Part shown: positions 36,277 to 51,384 of the stretch, piece after piece
Layout: each line of letters starts with the position of its first letter
Numbering within the stretch: position 1 is the first letter of the stretch
Assembly (NCBI GenBank): GCA_020226215.1
Contig: CM035230.1
Span: 7,711,501-7,775,500, forward strand
Length of the DNA: 64,000 nt
From: Sindora glabra
Taxonomy: Eukaryota > Streptophyta > Magnoliopsida > Fabales > Fabaceae
Reading direction: 5' to 3'
Made by a program: the position numbers and the translations under genes
The notes under the pieces: model-generated
The model's input: only the letters and a program-made list of their open reading frames with translations
What the model was told of the DNA's origin: nothing
Database searches by the model: none

Positions 36277-37654
36277 TGACGTGATCCCACAAGTGCACGG
36301 GTTAAGTTGAGTTATAGTATAAAAGATATCATCTCCACAGGGATTGAACGTTGAATACTAACTGAATTTCAAGGAAAATTATCTAGGCGTATCGATTGAT
36401 AATGTGAATTAAGGATAAAATGTAAAAATAGAGCTTAGTTATCAAAAAAAGGTTTAATTCAATGAAATGAAAGCGGACTCAGCTTAAGGTTCCCTTGTAC
36501 ATTTCATTATGGAATGAAGATAATCCTCTAACTTGGTTTACTGTTAATTTAGATTGCTAGATTACCAAAAATAAGCTATACCTCATTGCAAGGCTACTAG
36601 CTACTAACTAAAAGATTAAGTGCCCAGAATTTCTCTAGTAATCACTCATCTAGGTTGCATTAACATTGCCTTAGAATCCATTTTCAGACATTTCATCCTG
36701 TGCAAAAGAATCCAATTAGCTTAATTCCTAAGTCTAATTGATATTCCCAATGATCATGCAAGGTCCGATTAATTAATTGATCATTTCAACCTAGAATCAA
36801 CTAGTCCTTAACACAAATCCAATATTTCGGAAGTATTGGTTTGTTCAAGTACAAAACAGCATAATCAAATCATAAATCAACAGTAAATCAAGCTAGATTA
36901 TATAAAAATCAATTCCATAAATCCATGAACAAGTTTACCCCTAGCTGAGCACTAGGGTTTAGTGTGAAGTCATTACACAATTAGCAGAAAACCAGAAAAC
37001 AGAGAGGGAAATTAAACAAATCATGAAGCTCTACAAATTCCTTGCTTGAATCTTCAATCCTTTGCTCGAATCCAATGTTAGCAGTTGCCTTTTGGTGAGT
37101 TGGGGTCTCTCATAGGGTTTCTACTCACGGCTCCCCTTTCAAATTTTCGGTTCTCCTCCCTTCTGGTTGATTTTTCGCACAAAACTTATATGGGTAATGT
37201 ACACGGGGTATGACATGGCCTATGTTGTACCCCGTGTTCTTCTACGAAGGCTGGTCAGCATGATACACGGGGTATGACAGGCCCATGTTGTACCCCGTGT
37301 TCTTTTGTGAAGGCTGGTCAGAATGATACACGGGGTATGACACGGCCCATGTTGTACCCCGTGTTCTTTTGCGAGCAGCTCAGTGAAGCTTCGAAGCATT
37401 CCAGAAAGATACACAGCCTTCCACACGGGGTTCCCATACCTTGTGTTCTTTGTCAAGTGAGCAACTTTGCTTCGATTCTCCACAATTTGCATGGTTTTGA
37501 CTCCGAATCCTTTTCTATTGCTAAAATGTGTCACTTCAAAACCTAAAAATAAAATATTAAGCTTTTAAGTACCCTTTTTCAATTAATTTGCACAAGATAC
37601 TAAGTAAATGAGTGATAAAACACATAGAATTTAAGTGAAATTGTGCATTTATCA
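36277..37654 (-). repeat. 5' LTR of the gag-only element
   Basis: TG...CA bounded; hairpin units lie near 37200-37364 with perfect ACACGGGGTA/TACCCCGTGT arms. It should hold the promoter of the element on the minus strand. Confidence 0.95.
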
Positions 37655-37659
37655 CATAA

Positions 37660-38286
37660 AAAAGAATTACCCATGTATTTGAAATATATTATCATCACCT
37701 AGATCCTTTGAGGTATAAAAATTATGTGAACAAATCTGTGGCCATAGTCTAAGGATTTTGTAGACATTGAGGGAGACATGAGAAACTGAAAATAATAAAC
37801 TACCTATGAAAATACCTAACCTAGTGATTAGAAACCCTAAGAGCTAAGTTCAAATGGAAAATTGAATCATAAAGTAGTTTGGAGATGATGCACCCTACTA
37901 CAAGAAAAAGTAAGGTTGAGTTTTCATAAAAACTATTAATGAAATTTGTAACTTTTAAAGAATAGGGGTGTTAGATTATGGGAGCACTCTTGACAAATTT
38001 CATTTATTTGAGTGTTGGAGTGGGGTTACCTCTAAAATGAATATGAGCTTATTCTTATTATGTGCATAATATAGACATTATCTCCCTTAATTAGTCATAA
38101 TTCAAGGCCAAATGTCCATTTTGGCTTTGGACAATTGTTTACATTTTTGTTAAATGAAAGTTCAAGGCACTATTACTTTCATTATGTATAATAGTTCATC
38201 TCTGCCCAAGAGCATATAAAATCAAAAGAAAGTTAAAAGTGTAAATTATGCATGTGTTAGTTTTATAAAAATAATTGGGAGATTGT
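37660..38286 (+). other. Internal 3' end of the oldest copia-like element with polypurine tract
   Basis: Non-coding. It ends in aattgggagat (38276-38286), directly before the LTR start TGTTAGAG, matching the usual copia arrangement. Confidence 0.65.
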
Positions 38287-38517
38287 TAGAGATATTTTCA
38301 TTAAATGAATGTTTTCAATGATGAAAATAAAATAAAAAGCCTCAAATGGGTAGATAATTATATGAGATAAATATTTGTTTAATTGGTTTTAAATAACATT
38401 ATTATTGTCCATAATTTATAACTATGAATACCATTTTTTATGGCTAACAACCATATTTGTAATGAGATTTTATTGTTTAAATAACCTTTTTATTAGCATT
38501 GACCTATGTTTAAAATC
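38287..38517 (+). repeat. 3' LTR of the oldest copia-like element, first segment
   Basis: Collinear with 10929-11162. Ends in ATC (38515-38517), the target duplication of the CACTA element that follows. Confidence 0.85.
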
Positions 38518-39584
38518 CTTTGCAAGAATTTAGTGATTTTGCGATGGAATATGTGTCACAAAATTAATTAATTTTATAATTCTAAAAATTTTATAAAATA
38601 TGACTTTTAATGATGGAATTAGCAATGAAACGTTCACTAGTCATTGCTAATTTTGTTGCTAAATAATGTGAAACATTTACTTACAAAATTAGTAATTAAA
38701 TCAAAAAAATTAATTTTAATCTACTAATAGAAAAATGTATGAAAATTTTGAAATTGTTTTGCTAGAATTTAAATTTTTGCAAAAATTACAATGAAACAAA
38801 AATTGTAATGGATTTAGTGATGGAACAAAAATAATCCATCAGTAAATTCATCACCAATTGAAGTATACCATTTTACTTAATTCAAATTAACATGGAATTT
38901 TCTGTCATTAATTTTATCACTATTCTTTATATATAACTACTATGTAACAATAGCTTCCTATTTTAAGACAAAACCTATTTTAGCTAGAAAGAAGACAGAG
39001 AAGGGAGTGGTTTACCGCTATGTCTTTGCCACCACTCTCAATCCTCACCATTACTTTTTACTACCTTCGACAACTACCTTATTATGCTTTTTTTCGTTCA
39101 ATTGATTTTTTTTATGAAAGGTGAGTTTTATTACTTATCATTTGTTTAATACTTTTTGTAAGAAATTTTTAAGATTTTTCCAGCAATTGAAGTCTAAGAT
39201 ATATTTTTCACATACTGTGTAAGTATTGGAATGTTTAGATCTATGAATATAGGTTGAATTTAGAAAGTTGATGATTTAAGGTTTAATAAATGGAAATTTA
39301 GATTTTTATGAAATTGGGGTGTTTGTTTTGATTCAATTTCATACTATAATGATTTAAAATTAATTAAGGTATTACAATGTATACATTGAATTTTTATTTT
39401 CATGATTGCATTCATTTTGTTAATTTTATAATTAATCTATTTTTTGATGAGTATACATATATATAGGTGATGTTTACTTTTAAGCTATAATTGTAATAAT
39501 TAACATTTTAGTATTTTAAAAGTGTACGCCACTTATATATTGTAACATAGTTTTATTTGACAAATAGTTAATGAATTGTTAGAT

Positions 39585-39587
<3 letters not shown>

Positions 39588-39637
<50 letters not shown>

Positions 39638-39665
39638 GTATATGTATATATATATATACATATAC

Positions 39666-39729
<64 letters not shown>

Positions 39730-39742
39730 GTATATATATATG
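39588..39742. repeat. Compound (TA)/(TATG) microsatellite
   Basis: About 155 bp of TA with interspersed tgtata and cata units, giving several small symmetric blocks that are self-complementary. Confidence 0.95.
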
Positions 39743-40139
39743 GATGTGCTTAAACAAAGGCAGTGAATGTGTAGTAGGATAAGTCCTAATCAACCAAGAA
39801 TAATAGGTGAATTCATTAACAAAGTAAATGAGTTCATTACATATGCTTTTATAGAGGAGATTTATTTTTTTTAGAACTTTAAAGATTAGGTATCCATGTG
39901 CTAAGTGTGAATGTAGGAAGATTTTTGTGCTTAATACTGTGATAAAGCATCTTTATAGGAAAGGATTTAAACCTAATAATTGTTGGTGGACATACCTTGA
40001 AAAGTAAATGTCTTAATTCAAAGCTAGACCTAGAAATCCAAAGTAAGGAAAGGAAAGCACTAGGTTTGATGAACTATGTAATAGATATAAGGCAATGGTA
40101 ATGGATGTTATATATATGAATTTTAGAGAAAATTTTGAC

Positions 40140-41985
<1,846 letters not shown>

Positions 41986-42039
41986 AATTAGAATAAATAT
42001 TTCCTCCAATCTTTTTTAATTTAATACAACACCTTCTAA

Positions 42040-42430
42040 TACACTTGCCATAAGAAACTTTGTTATATAGCTTTGTCCAATATCATTAAATGTATTTATT
42101 TAGGAGGTAAATTCATCAATTGAGTCATTCATTTATGTCTCCAAACTATTGAAAATTAATATATCTTGTTAATTATTAAGTTCTTTCACATATTAAAGAA
42201 GAAAGTTAAAAAAAAAAGCCTATGTGGAAAGGTTATTATGTGAAACATACCTTATTAAGGATACATCCATTTTTTGTTTGCATTACTTTGAACTTTATAT
42301 GCATTCCAGGACAATTGGAGTTGTTAGGAATAATGATGATAGAGGTGTAGAAAATGGTAAGGTTGTAAGTTTTATATTCAATTATCTTAGTTGTCTAACG
42401 AGGGATACAAGAGCTAGTATATGTTAGATT
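42040..42430 (+). pseudogene. DUF4218 domain remnant (element A)
   Basis: A 67-codon open piece (42224-42427) reads M-E-R-L-L-C-E-T-Y-L-I-K-D-T-S-I-F-C and R-N-N-D-D-R-G, matching the 'VEGSICEAYLVEEISTFC...PRNDDGG' block of the DUF4218 region that follows TNP2 in plant CACTA proteins. Confidence 0.85.
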
Positions 42431-42819
42431 AGGTGTACTTCATAGCTTAAATATATGCATTGTTGAACTATGATAAGGTGCAACCATATATCAAGTAAGT
42501 GCTTAATAAAGTGAGTTCAATTAATGTAATTAATTATATATATTTCACATATCTTGATCAACCTTATAACGATATGGCATAAATTGTAGTATTTTTGAAG
42601 AAACATTATAACATATTTTCTTAACTATAACAAATGAAAAGTAAATGTATGCATTGAAAATGAATTCTCCAAATAGCTTCATAATTATGTAAGTTAGGCT
42701 AAACCCTCCTTTTTTAGGGTATTCTAAAACTACACACAGATTTTAACCATAATAACAATATAAACTTGTTGCATGGCTAAGTTTTCACCATAGAAAACAT
42801 AATCGTTATTGAAAACATA

Positions 42820-43520
42820 CTTCACATAGCATAAGTTCTAAGTAGAAAAATGTTCATATGGCCTATGTATTTTATCAATGGTTATAAATTCCATATAAAA
42901 CAATAAAGTTAACACATGTCCACTTTTAACTTCAGTTTATGTACACTTGAAAAATGACTACTATAGGAAACTTCAAGATGTCATCAAGTTAGATTATAGT
43001 GGAATTCAAGTGAAGAAGATAGTGATGTTCTATTGTGAATGGTTTTATCTAATTCTTAATAGGGAAACAAGATGGATAAACAATATGACATTGTTAAGTT
43101 AGGGCATCTTAGTGCTACAACAAGTTCAATCTCTTTATTTTCACTTAATAAGCTATGGAAGTGTATCACATTCTATACCTTGGTTATGGAAGGGATCATA
43201 ATGATGAGTTACTTGTCATTAAAACCAAAGCAAGTAGTGTGGTTAATGCTTTATCAATAAATGATGCCTTAAATGCCTTTTAGGATGATGAGTAACACAC
43301 CCATTTGCTATCATACATTAATAATGAAGAGATCAAAACATTGAAGGAAGAGTTAGGATATCGAGAAGTTATTCTCATTGGTGATATTATATTTAATGAC
43401 TTAAATGATCTCCATAACAAAGAAGAAGCTTAGGAGGATGAGGAAAATGAAGATGAAGAAGAAGAGGACGATAATGGAAAAGAGATCAATGAAAATGATA
43501 AAGTCTAATACGATGATAAA
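42820..43520 (+). pseudogene. DUF4216 and acidic tail remnant (element A)
   Basis: The motif order follows DUF4216: F-V/I-N-G-Y-K-F-H near 42868, V-R-L-x-x-N/D-G near 42990, F-Y-C-E-W-F near 43030, then N-K-M-D-K-Q-Y-D-I-V-K. An Asp/Glu-rich stretch encoded at about 43430-43500 closes it. Element B has the same order. Confidence 0.75.
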
Positions 43521-43689
43521 GAATCTTTATCACAGATTAGGTTATCTTTGGTATGCGTAAATTACTATTTTCATGTATATATCTTCTATAATCATTGAAA
43601 ATGATACTAACTCAATATTATTTTCATTTGTTATATGTTGCTAAGTCTTTATCAAGCCCAAGTTGTAGAGGTTGAGCATCTAAGATCTT

Positions 43690-45127
43690 CTGCTAGATAA
43701 TGACTTTCCTATTTTCGATTGTATTATGCATCATAAACTGAAATATGTAAGATAAGTTTCCTTAAAGAAGATAAGTCTTTTAAAGATTATAGAATTTAAT
43801 AAAATTAAAGAGTCCATCAAAATTATGCTATGAAATGAACTATTAAAGTCTTGTGAAATCTTCTCTAACATTATCTATTATTACAAGTCTGATTATGCTA
43901 TCGACGTCCCACATAAGAGAAATGAACCATCTTTTCAAGGTTAAAGAAGAAAGGACCTTGAAAAAAAAAACCTTAAATCTTATGTGGGACCTTGATTGTC
44001 ATGATTCGTGTAAAGATACATAATTAGTACTAACATATCAAATAGATATCTTTACAAGCCTCTATAATATTCTAATATTTTTATTAAATTAATATTATCA
44101 GAGGACACAGATGTCTAGACTCAAAATATAAAACTATATACATTAAAAATTATGAAGTTTAATATATATATACACCTAAAAAATATATGTAGAAATATAA
44201 CTTATATAATACATTAGATGATGTAGACTTTTAGTTAGAGTCATTAGGGTTCCATTCCTTTGGATTTGTCTCCGTGGAGGAAGAAAAAGCATTATTATTA
44301 GTGAAGCTCTCAAGTGGGGGTACCCAATAAAAATGATGTATTATAATAGGATTAAATTCTCAATCTATTTTTTTAAATATTACTTTGTAATCTACTCTTA
44401 CATTTACAATTGCAGACTGTACTGTATATAGGAAAAGTATATCATAGGTGCCATGGGGAGAATAGAAAGCCCTTACATAAGTATCAATCTACTCTATTAG
44501 TTTTATGATTAGTATTTGTAATTTAAATTAACAAAAGAGTGAGTATAAAATATACCTAAGGAATGGTTACTTATCACCTCATTTGAAAAAGGTTTTCTTC
44601 ATAAAAAATTATCCTTTTATTTATATGTAATTATTTTTTAGTATCTTTTAAAGAAATTTTCTTATGTATATCATCGGAATATGTTACTATAGAAAATGGC
44701 AATAGCATGTATACAAGTTTTACTTTATATTTTCTATCCAACCATATCCTTTACCACTTTAAGCTTAAGGTCACCAATCTTTTCCCTCCACTACTGACCA
44801 TGCCTTTCCTTTTCTGTGAAGGATATTATATCTTCCCCTTACAATTCATAATATACAGTAATGGAATATTAGAACATTAACCATTAAATTAATTTTAATG
44901 GGTATGGCCAAATACCAACCATGCTATAAATATTTTATGTAATTTGTCATTCTCTTATATTTATCTTCATCTTTTAAAACATTATTATTAAGATTGGCTC
45001 TTACCATCCTATCAATGATGACATTTCTTAGCCATGTGAATGACTTATTAAGTTCTTATCATTGTTCATAATAATTTCTACAAGTTTTATTAACATCTTA
45101 CTTGTTGGAAATTAGGGATTCATGTTA
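43690..45127. other. Extra DNA in element A absent from element B
   Basis: No domain recognised. A short inverted repeat (gacgtcccacataaga near 43904 and cttatgtgggacctt near 43979) suggests a small foldback near 43900-43995. Confidence 0.4.
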
Positions 45128-45132
45128 TTGAT

Positions 45133-46803
45133 TGAATTCTTAAAAGCTCTGAAACAATTCTAAAATTTACCAAATTTCTAATATGTTTTTGAGCATGAAA
45201 CATTATTCATTTTATAGGTTCTATAGCCTAAGGTTATTGTTCACATAGTAACAAAATAAGGCTTTCGGAATAGGACAACATATAAACACTAGTAATTCCA
45301 GCCACTTTTCATCATTTAAATGAAAACTAATTGCTTTTAGACTTTCCCGTGACATTCTTAACATGTCAAATAAATAATAATGTAATTGTTGTACAATAAA
45401 TTTTGTGGCTTTACCAATGTACTGAAGGCATAAACCTAAAGCTACTAAATTTAGATAACACTAGAGATGTAAAAACAAAACTATCATTTAGGTAACTAAG
45501 TTAACTCGATTCGCCACCAAATTGACGCAAGCTTACTAACATCCTAGATATCATATATGGAAAGTTTCATAATTTTTTTGAATCATCTGATGCTTTAAAT
45601 ATTTCAAAATCCAAGACTCAACAAAATAGGGTTTTGAAATTGGTAATTTTGAATATTTCTTCTATAACTTAGTTTTTTATGTATTTAAAATTTTCAAAAA
45701 TTTATACTTTCTTCTTCAATGATCCTAACATTAATTATAACCTTAAAATGCTAAGGATTGAAATTTTAAAAAATTCTAACCCCTAAATACATTGAAGGAC
45801 AGAAACCCTTCATTTTAGCAAATTCTTTTCTTATCTTTATCTTTCCTAAGAAAATTTTATCAATCCCTTTTATAACATTTTTAATGTTTCATGTAATCAT
45901 CTTTTATGAGATAACCCTAAAAATGAGAGAGAATTGTCACTCACCTTAAATTTTTTATATCTAATGCTTGTTAATTCCTCTTAAACAACACTTGGTCAAT
46001 TAGTAGAATTCCTTGTGAGTCTTCTTACGATAACTCTTAATGATTAATGAATACTTGAATTCTTTCCTAATCCTTCCTTTTTCTCATGGTTTTCAATTGG
46101 CCAAAGGAAGCAAATTTTTGCTTCAAAATAGCCTAATCATACACACACATATATATAACCCTAAACCTTAATTACAAAAAAAAAATTCAAATTTCTATTT
46201 ATTATATTGAAAAATCTTGTGCATGTGGCTGACCATTTAAGACATCAAAATGGCCTTATATGTTTAAAAAAATTATTAACTTAAAATCAATGAAAATAAG
46301 CCACTTTGAAGGGTCAAAATGGTTTATTGCAAATTAGCCCTATTTTTTTACTTCTTACATTTTTGCCCCTAGGCTTTTTAAACATTTTTGGTCTTGTTTT
46401 GGACTTTCATTTATGAACTCTCATATGTATTTTAGTCATAGGAAACTCAATTTAAGTCAGACCAAAAGTTTTTTAACTAATCTATTTAATTTTCAATTTA
46501 ATTTCTCACTTTTTAGCATATTTGGGTTTTGGAATTTCAATATATTCATATGCGAATTTTCCTAAACCTATTATTGGATTTTTAATTAGATTTTGATCTA
46601 TTTTTATGTCTAATAAAATTTTTATAAAAATTCTAGTTGGACTCGCATCCAAATCATCTTTACATTTTTCTCGAGTTTCCTATTGAATTTTCTGATTTAG
46701 TTATTTTCTAATAAAATTCCTATTGGAAATTTCTACTTTACATTGGGTATTTTCTAAAAAAAATTTCTATGTAAATTTTTTTGTCCTATTTTAGGATATT
46801 ACA
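45133..46803 (-). mobile_element. Solo LTR (Ty3/gypsy-like), 1671 bp, in element A
   Basis: On the minus strand it runs TGTAATATCC...AAGAATTCA (TG...CA), flanked by the 5-bp duplication TTGAT (45128-45132, 46804-46808). A TATA-like ttatatatatg lies near 46150 on the minus strand, and a tail resembling chromovirus LTRs (taaggtgagtgac) lies near 45945. No internal region remains, so it probably arose by LTR-LTR recombination. Confidence 0.78.
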
Positions 46804-46808
46804 TTGAT

Positions 46809-47230
46809 AGCATAATTAGGCTTGAAATAATAGACCTTGCCATAAAAGGTTTCATAAGACACTAATAGTTCATTTTGTAATATGATTTTGAGGGACTCCT
46901 TAATTATGTTGAATTTTGTGATCTTTAGATGACCTATTTTTCTTGAAGAAACTTGTATTACATACTTCACTTTAAGATGAATAATATAGTCAAAAGTAAG
47001 AAAATCATCATCTAATGAAAGCTCTTCGATACCTAGCCTTTGCAAACATCATGATGAATTTTGTAATAGAAAAGGTTTGAACAAGAAGATACTCAAATTT
47101 TTGAGGGATTAAGGAATAAGTAGAAGTCTCTTTCACACAAGAATAAAAGATATTTAAAAAGGTCGAAGAGACACAATCCAAAATCCTAAAGTTCCACTAA
47201 TTAGGATTTTTGTCATTTGTTAGAAATATT
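46809..47230. other. Unassigned part of element A
   Basis: An 84-codon minus frame (46791-47045) overlaps the solo-LTR edge. No domain is recognised. It may be a remnant of an older insertion or of the element's own 3' part. Confidence 0.3.
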
Positions 47231-47886
47231 GGATTCAATTTTTGGTTTATACATAGATTTCACTATTTTATATGACAAATTTTATGTTAGACAACTAGAC
47301 AATTAATATTCAATATTTTGAAGTTTAATTTTAAAAATTTATCAATTGAACTTGGTGTTGTTATAGATGAAGTGTATTTATGCAAGGGTGTTAGTTATAT
47401 GAGTTGCCTTAAAATGAAGTAAAAAATTATCAATACTTCTAATATTAGCGACAAATTTAGAATGATGACATCAATAAATTTCCATAATTTCACAAAATAA
47501 TGACATATATTTTTGTTGCAAATCATAAATTTATCGATGGAAAGAGTAATGGGTATAATTAGTGATGGATATTTTCATAGTTATATCCCACTTTATCAAC
47601 AAAAAATCCATCATCAATTAATAGTTTAGTGATGGACGTTAGCATCATTAATTTCACCTATATCTATTTTGTTCATTATTGGCTCCAAAAATTACTGATG
47701 GATTATGGTGGTGGAAAAGCAAGACAATTAGTGATGGATATTTTCAATCCATCACCAATTAAATCATCGATGCATTGTATATTGACAGCCTTTTGTCTAT
47801 CACTAATTCCATCACTATTTTTTCTAGTGACAGAATTTGTAATATTAGTGATAGATTTTTTTCCTTTAAAATATTTTTTTTTAGTG

Positions 47887-48169
47887 ATCATTTAATGTTA
47901 TAGAGGATTTAAATGATTTTAAACATAAAATGAAAACTTCATTTAAACAACATTGAAATGTTTTCTTGAGTTTGCAATGGACTTAAGGCTTAAAGTCAAA
48001 TTGTTAATTTACCACAATTAATTTGCTATAACTTAGTGGTAATGGTTAATGGCGTTAAAGCCATGATAATTACCTTCATAGCCAACAACCATAAAAGTCA
48101 TGAATTGCTTTGAATTATTGTTTGAAAGCCTTTTAATGTCTTACTAAATTGTGTTAAATGGACATATTT
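47887..48169 (+). repeat. 3' LTR of the oldest copia-like element, middle segment
   Basis: Collinear with 11412-11670 ('tttaaatgatt', 'cttaaagtcaaatt', 'ctataactta'). Ends in GGACATATTT, the target of the next insertion. Confidence 0.85.
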
Positions 48170-48349
48170 TTTTCTTGATAGGAGCAGAGGACCTAAGTCC
48201 AGAAAAGAGAAAACAAAACACAAAAAGAGGACATCAACGGGCCACCTCTCTAGAAAAAGCGATCCTCATTACATCAGCCAGCAATAAAACTCCCAAACCT
48301 TCCAAAGGCTTATCTAATAACACAAACTCATAACCCAGATAGACATAAA
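48170..48349 (-). mobile_element. LINE 3'-end fragment (or LINE-tailed SINE), 180 bp
   Basis: The 10-bp duplication GGACATATTT flanks it (48160-48169, 48350-48359). On the minus strand it ends ...TCCTCTGCTCCTATCAAG followed by a short A tract, as plant L1-like LINE tails do. 5' truncation is the usual outcome of target-primed reverse transcription. The 5' LTR copy lacks it. Confidence 0.7.
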
Positions 48350-48359
48350 GGACATATTT

Positions 48360-48789
48360 GCTTGTGCTTTATATATGGAGATATGTTGTGCGGAAAAGGC
48401 GAGTGTACACAGATAAGGGATGATTTTGAAATACAAAGATATGAGAGATATAGAGATACGATAAACACATTGCGTACTGTGTGCAATGGGTAAAGATAAA
48501 TAAATATGGGTGTGTGTATTCTGTCTTCGATTTAGTGTAAAAATTGAGAGACTAAAGAATATATGTGGCCGTTATATCATGGGGGTAAACGTGTTAAGAC
48601 CATTGCACCAGATTGAGAAGGATTGCCTCAATCATTCTATATGTGTAAATCTATTTTTATCTTTAATTTATGGATACATTTAATGTATTATTCATGAAGA
48701 TTAATGAAAATGTTCATAAATTTTTTTTTTCTACTCTTATATTTCATATTTATAATTTCATAATATGTTATTTTCCCAATAATTTTTTA
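48360..48789 (+). repeat. 3' LTR of the oldest copia-like element, last segment
   Basis: Collinear with 26227-26653, including the TATA-like ttatatatgg at 48367. Similarity fades after gggaac near 48795, so the end is approximate. Confidence 0.78.
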
Positions 48790-49120
48790 CGACGGGAACG
48801 AGGGCTGGGAGTACTCGCTCTAAGCTTCCAATATAATTCAAGTCATCCAACTAATCTTCTTTCTTAATTTCTTTTGTTCAACGTCATCAACCTCTCTTAA
48901 AATTAAACGTGCAAATAATTAAGTGGCTGCCACAAATTTGTCCTCAACCAATAATTTTTGGATCAAGTTTAAAGAATCATCCACCAATCTTGAAAATTAT
49001 GCATAAGATGACAAGGGTGAGCCCTTCTTGTCTGCACTTTTTCAATACACTCAGATCGAGAAGTTGGAAAGATAGACACCCAGTCACTATCTAAATCTTT
49101 CGCTGTTAGTATTAATTAGC
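48790..49120. other. GC-richer unique sequence at the right flank of the composite
   Basis: More complex than its surroundings. Two short frames (48670-48867, 48909-49094) have no recognisable motif. It could be flanking DNA of the original insertion site or a promoter/exon fragment. Confidence 0.35.
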
Positions 49121-49124
49121 TCCT

Positions 49125-49790
49125 ATTTGGTTGGATAGAATGAAGTATAATGGGCCACAAAAAGATAAAATAAAAAATTTGCTTGGTAGACTAATGAAGT
49201 GTGGAAATATAAATTCATTTTTTTTATAAAATTCCAATGAAGAAATTTATATTTTATTATAAAAATAATAGAATGATTCATTTAATCATTTATGAAAGGA
49301 TTATTTTGTATTATTTTCCTTTATATTTTTTATATATTTCAATATTATTTTTTACTAATAAATAATAAAATAATATTTTTAATTTTTACTAAAATAATTT
49401 GTTAATTATAATTTTAATAATGAAATTTAAAATTGAATATTTCTGTATTATTTATAAAAATATTTAATATAGAAATTTAATAAATTAGAACTTTTATAAT
49501 TTCACTATAGAAAATATATTGTCAACCATAATTTTGATAATAGAATTTAAAATATATGATATTCATTATTGATCATATATGTATTTTTATTATATTAAAT
49601 TATTTAATAAAATATTTATTATTTTTGTGATCAAAATATTATTATCATTAACTATATCTTTTTCATTCTATTTCAATATTATTTCGAGCTTACAAAGATA
49701 AAAATACAATAGAATATACATTCTATTTCATGACCCTATCAAACAAATGATTGTTATATTCTATTTTATTTCATTTTCATTCTTGCACAT
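49125..49790. mobile_element. MITE-like foldback
   Basis: The left end (tcctatttggttggatag) and the right end (opposite strand, atcatttgtttgatag) are similar and enclose AT-rich non-coding DNA. No clear target duplication. Confidence 0.35.
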
Positions 49791-50233
49791 GCACATGCTA
49801 CTAATTGTAATATTAATATTAATACCCTTTTTCATGCTTATTAGCTATGTTAGTTTAATAAAAAATACCTATTTTTTTTTCTCTCTCATCATTTAGTGTG
49901 TCACCAGAAAATTTTTAATATTAATTTAATGCGTCATTTAGTCAATTATATTATTAATGAAAACTTTAAAATTACAAAAATAGTTAAAATCCTTAAATTA
50001 TCTGGTTATGTTTAATTAATTTCCATTGTTAGCATAGTACTCCTGGAACCCAAAACTATGCAATGGATTCTCTCAAATGATGACGATAAAGAGCGCTTGG
50101 TTGAGGGTAACTAGGAAGAGGGGAGAGAATGGTGAATTTTCATTTTTTTAAATATGTATTTGGCTCAAGAAAAATTTATTATTTTTTTCTATTTTTTTTC
50201 AATAAGATTATCTTAAATTAAGAGATGACAATG

Positions 50234-50570
50234 CCCTTGGCGTTTGGTTCGCGAAATATTTTTAACATTCTCAAGAATGTTTTAAGGGAATATTACATTT
50301 TTATGTTTGGTTCAAAATTTGAAAAAAAATATCCAGAAATGTCACATTCCCAGAAATTTTTTTTATCCAACATTCCCCTAAAATATTTCCATGAGGGAGG
50401 TGGATATCTCAGATTCCCGTATAATAAGAATGTAATATTAAAATAGTTTCAGAAAAATTTATAATGAACAAAACCTAGGAATGTTATATTCCCGTTAATT
50501 AAATTTTTAAGAATCACATTCCCGGAAATATATATTTTTCTGGGAATGTAAGATCCCATGAACTAAACAC
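50234..50570. mobile_element. MITE-like foldback with repeated 'cattccc' motifs
   Basis: The left end ggcgtttggttcgcg and the right end (opposite strand ggtgtttagttcatggg) form imperfect inverted repeats. Internal acattccc/gggaatgt motifs recur in both orientations. A 73-codon frame inside (50225-50446) has no domain. Target duplication not resolved. Confidence 0.55.
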
Positions 50571-50599
50571 CACCATTTCACAAGGAATTCAATTTTCTT

Positions 50600-51110
50600 A
50601 TTCTCGATTTTGAGTTTATTATTTTCAATAATAATAATAATAATAAAATATTAATAACAGTAATAAAAATATTAATTACTAATAATAGAAAATAATATAA
50701 TAATTATACTAGCAAAGATAATAAAATAGTTAATAATATTAAAATAATTAATAATACAAATAATATAATACCAAATAACTATAAACATTAATAATAATTA
50801 TATAATAATAAGATAAAAATTAAAAATAATATTAAATTTTTAATAATTCACAATATTAACATAATCATATTAGTAAATATAAAATGAATAATAATAAATA
50901 ATAAATTAAAATATTAATATTTATAATAATATTTGTAAAATAATAAAATAATAATGATGCATAGAGTAACAATCATAATAATAAGATTATAATTAAAAAA
51001 ATAAAATAATAGTTATTTTAAAAAACAAATTAATTTTTCCCGATATACCATTTATTAATAAAGTAAATTAATAAAATTTAATTCTTTTTTAAATTAAATA
51101 AAATGAATAA
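50600..51110. repeat. AAT/ATA-rich simple-sequence region
   Basis: About 500 bp made almost only of aat, ata and taa words, with no gene. A decayed trinucleotide microsatellite (50628-50650) is the likely seed. Confidence 0.7.
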
Positions 51111-51384
51111 TTATAGAATCTTCATTCCCCTTACCCTTGATTGCCTTTGTTGATTGCTTTTTCTTTTTCCAATTGAACTAAAATTTTCCTAAATATATAA
51201 TTAACCTAATATTGTACCACTTACATCAACATACCATAGCATATTTGATTGAATAAAATTAAGTGAAAAGAAATAGAAATGACTTTAAATTAAATTAGTT
51301 TGCTTGGTACACAAAGTTGGAATGAGAAAATTTTAAAGTTAGTTTGGTTGGCATAATAATAGGAGTATTTTGAAAAAGGAAAAA

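Noticed and set aside
37891..37910. 'ctactacaagaaaaag' as a CACTA left terminus
   Set aside because: No matching right end or 3-bp duplication was found, and the true element starts at 38518, as shown by the empty site in the other LTR.
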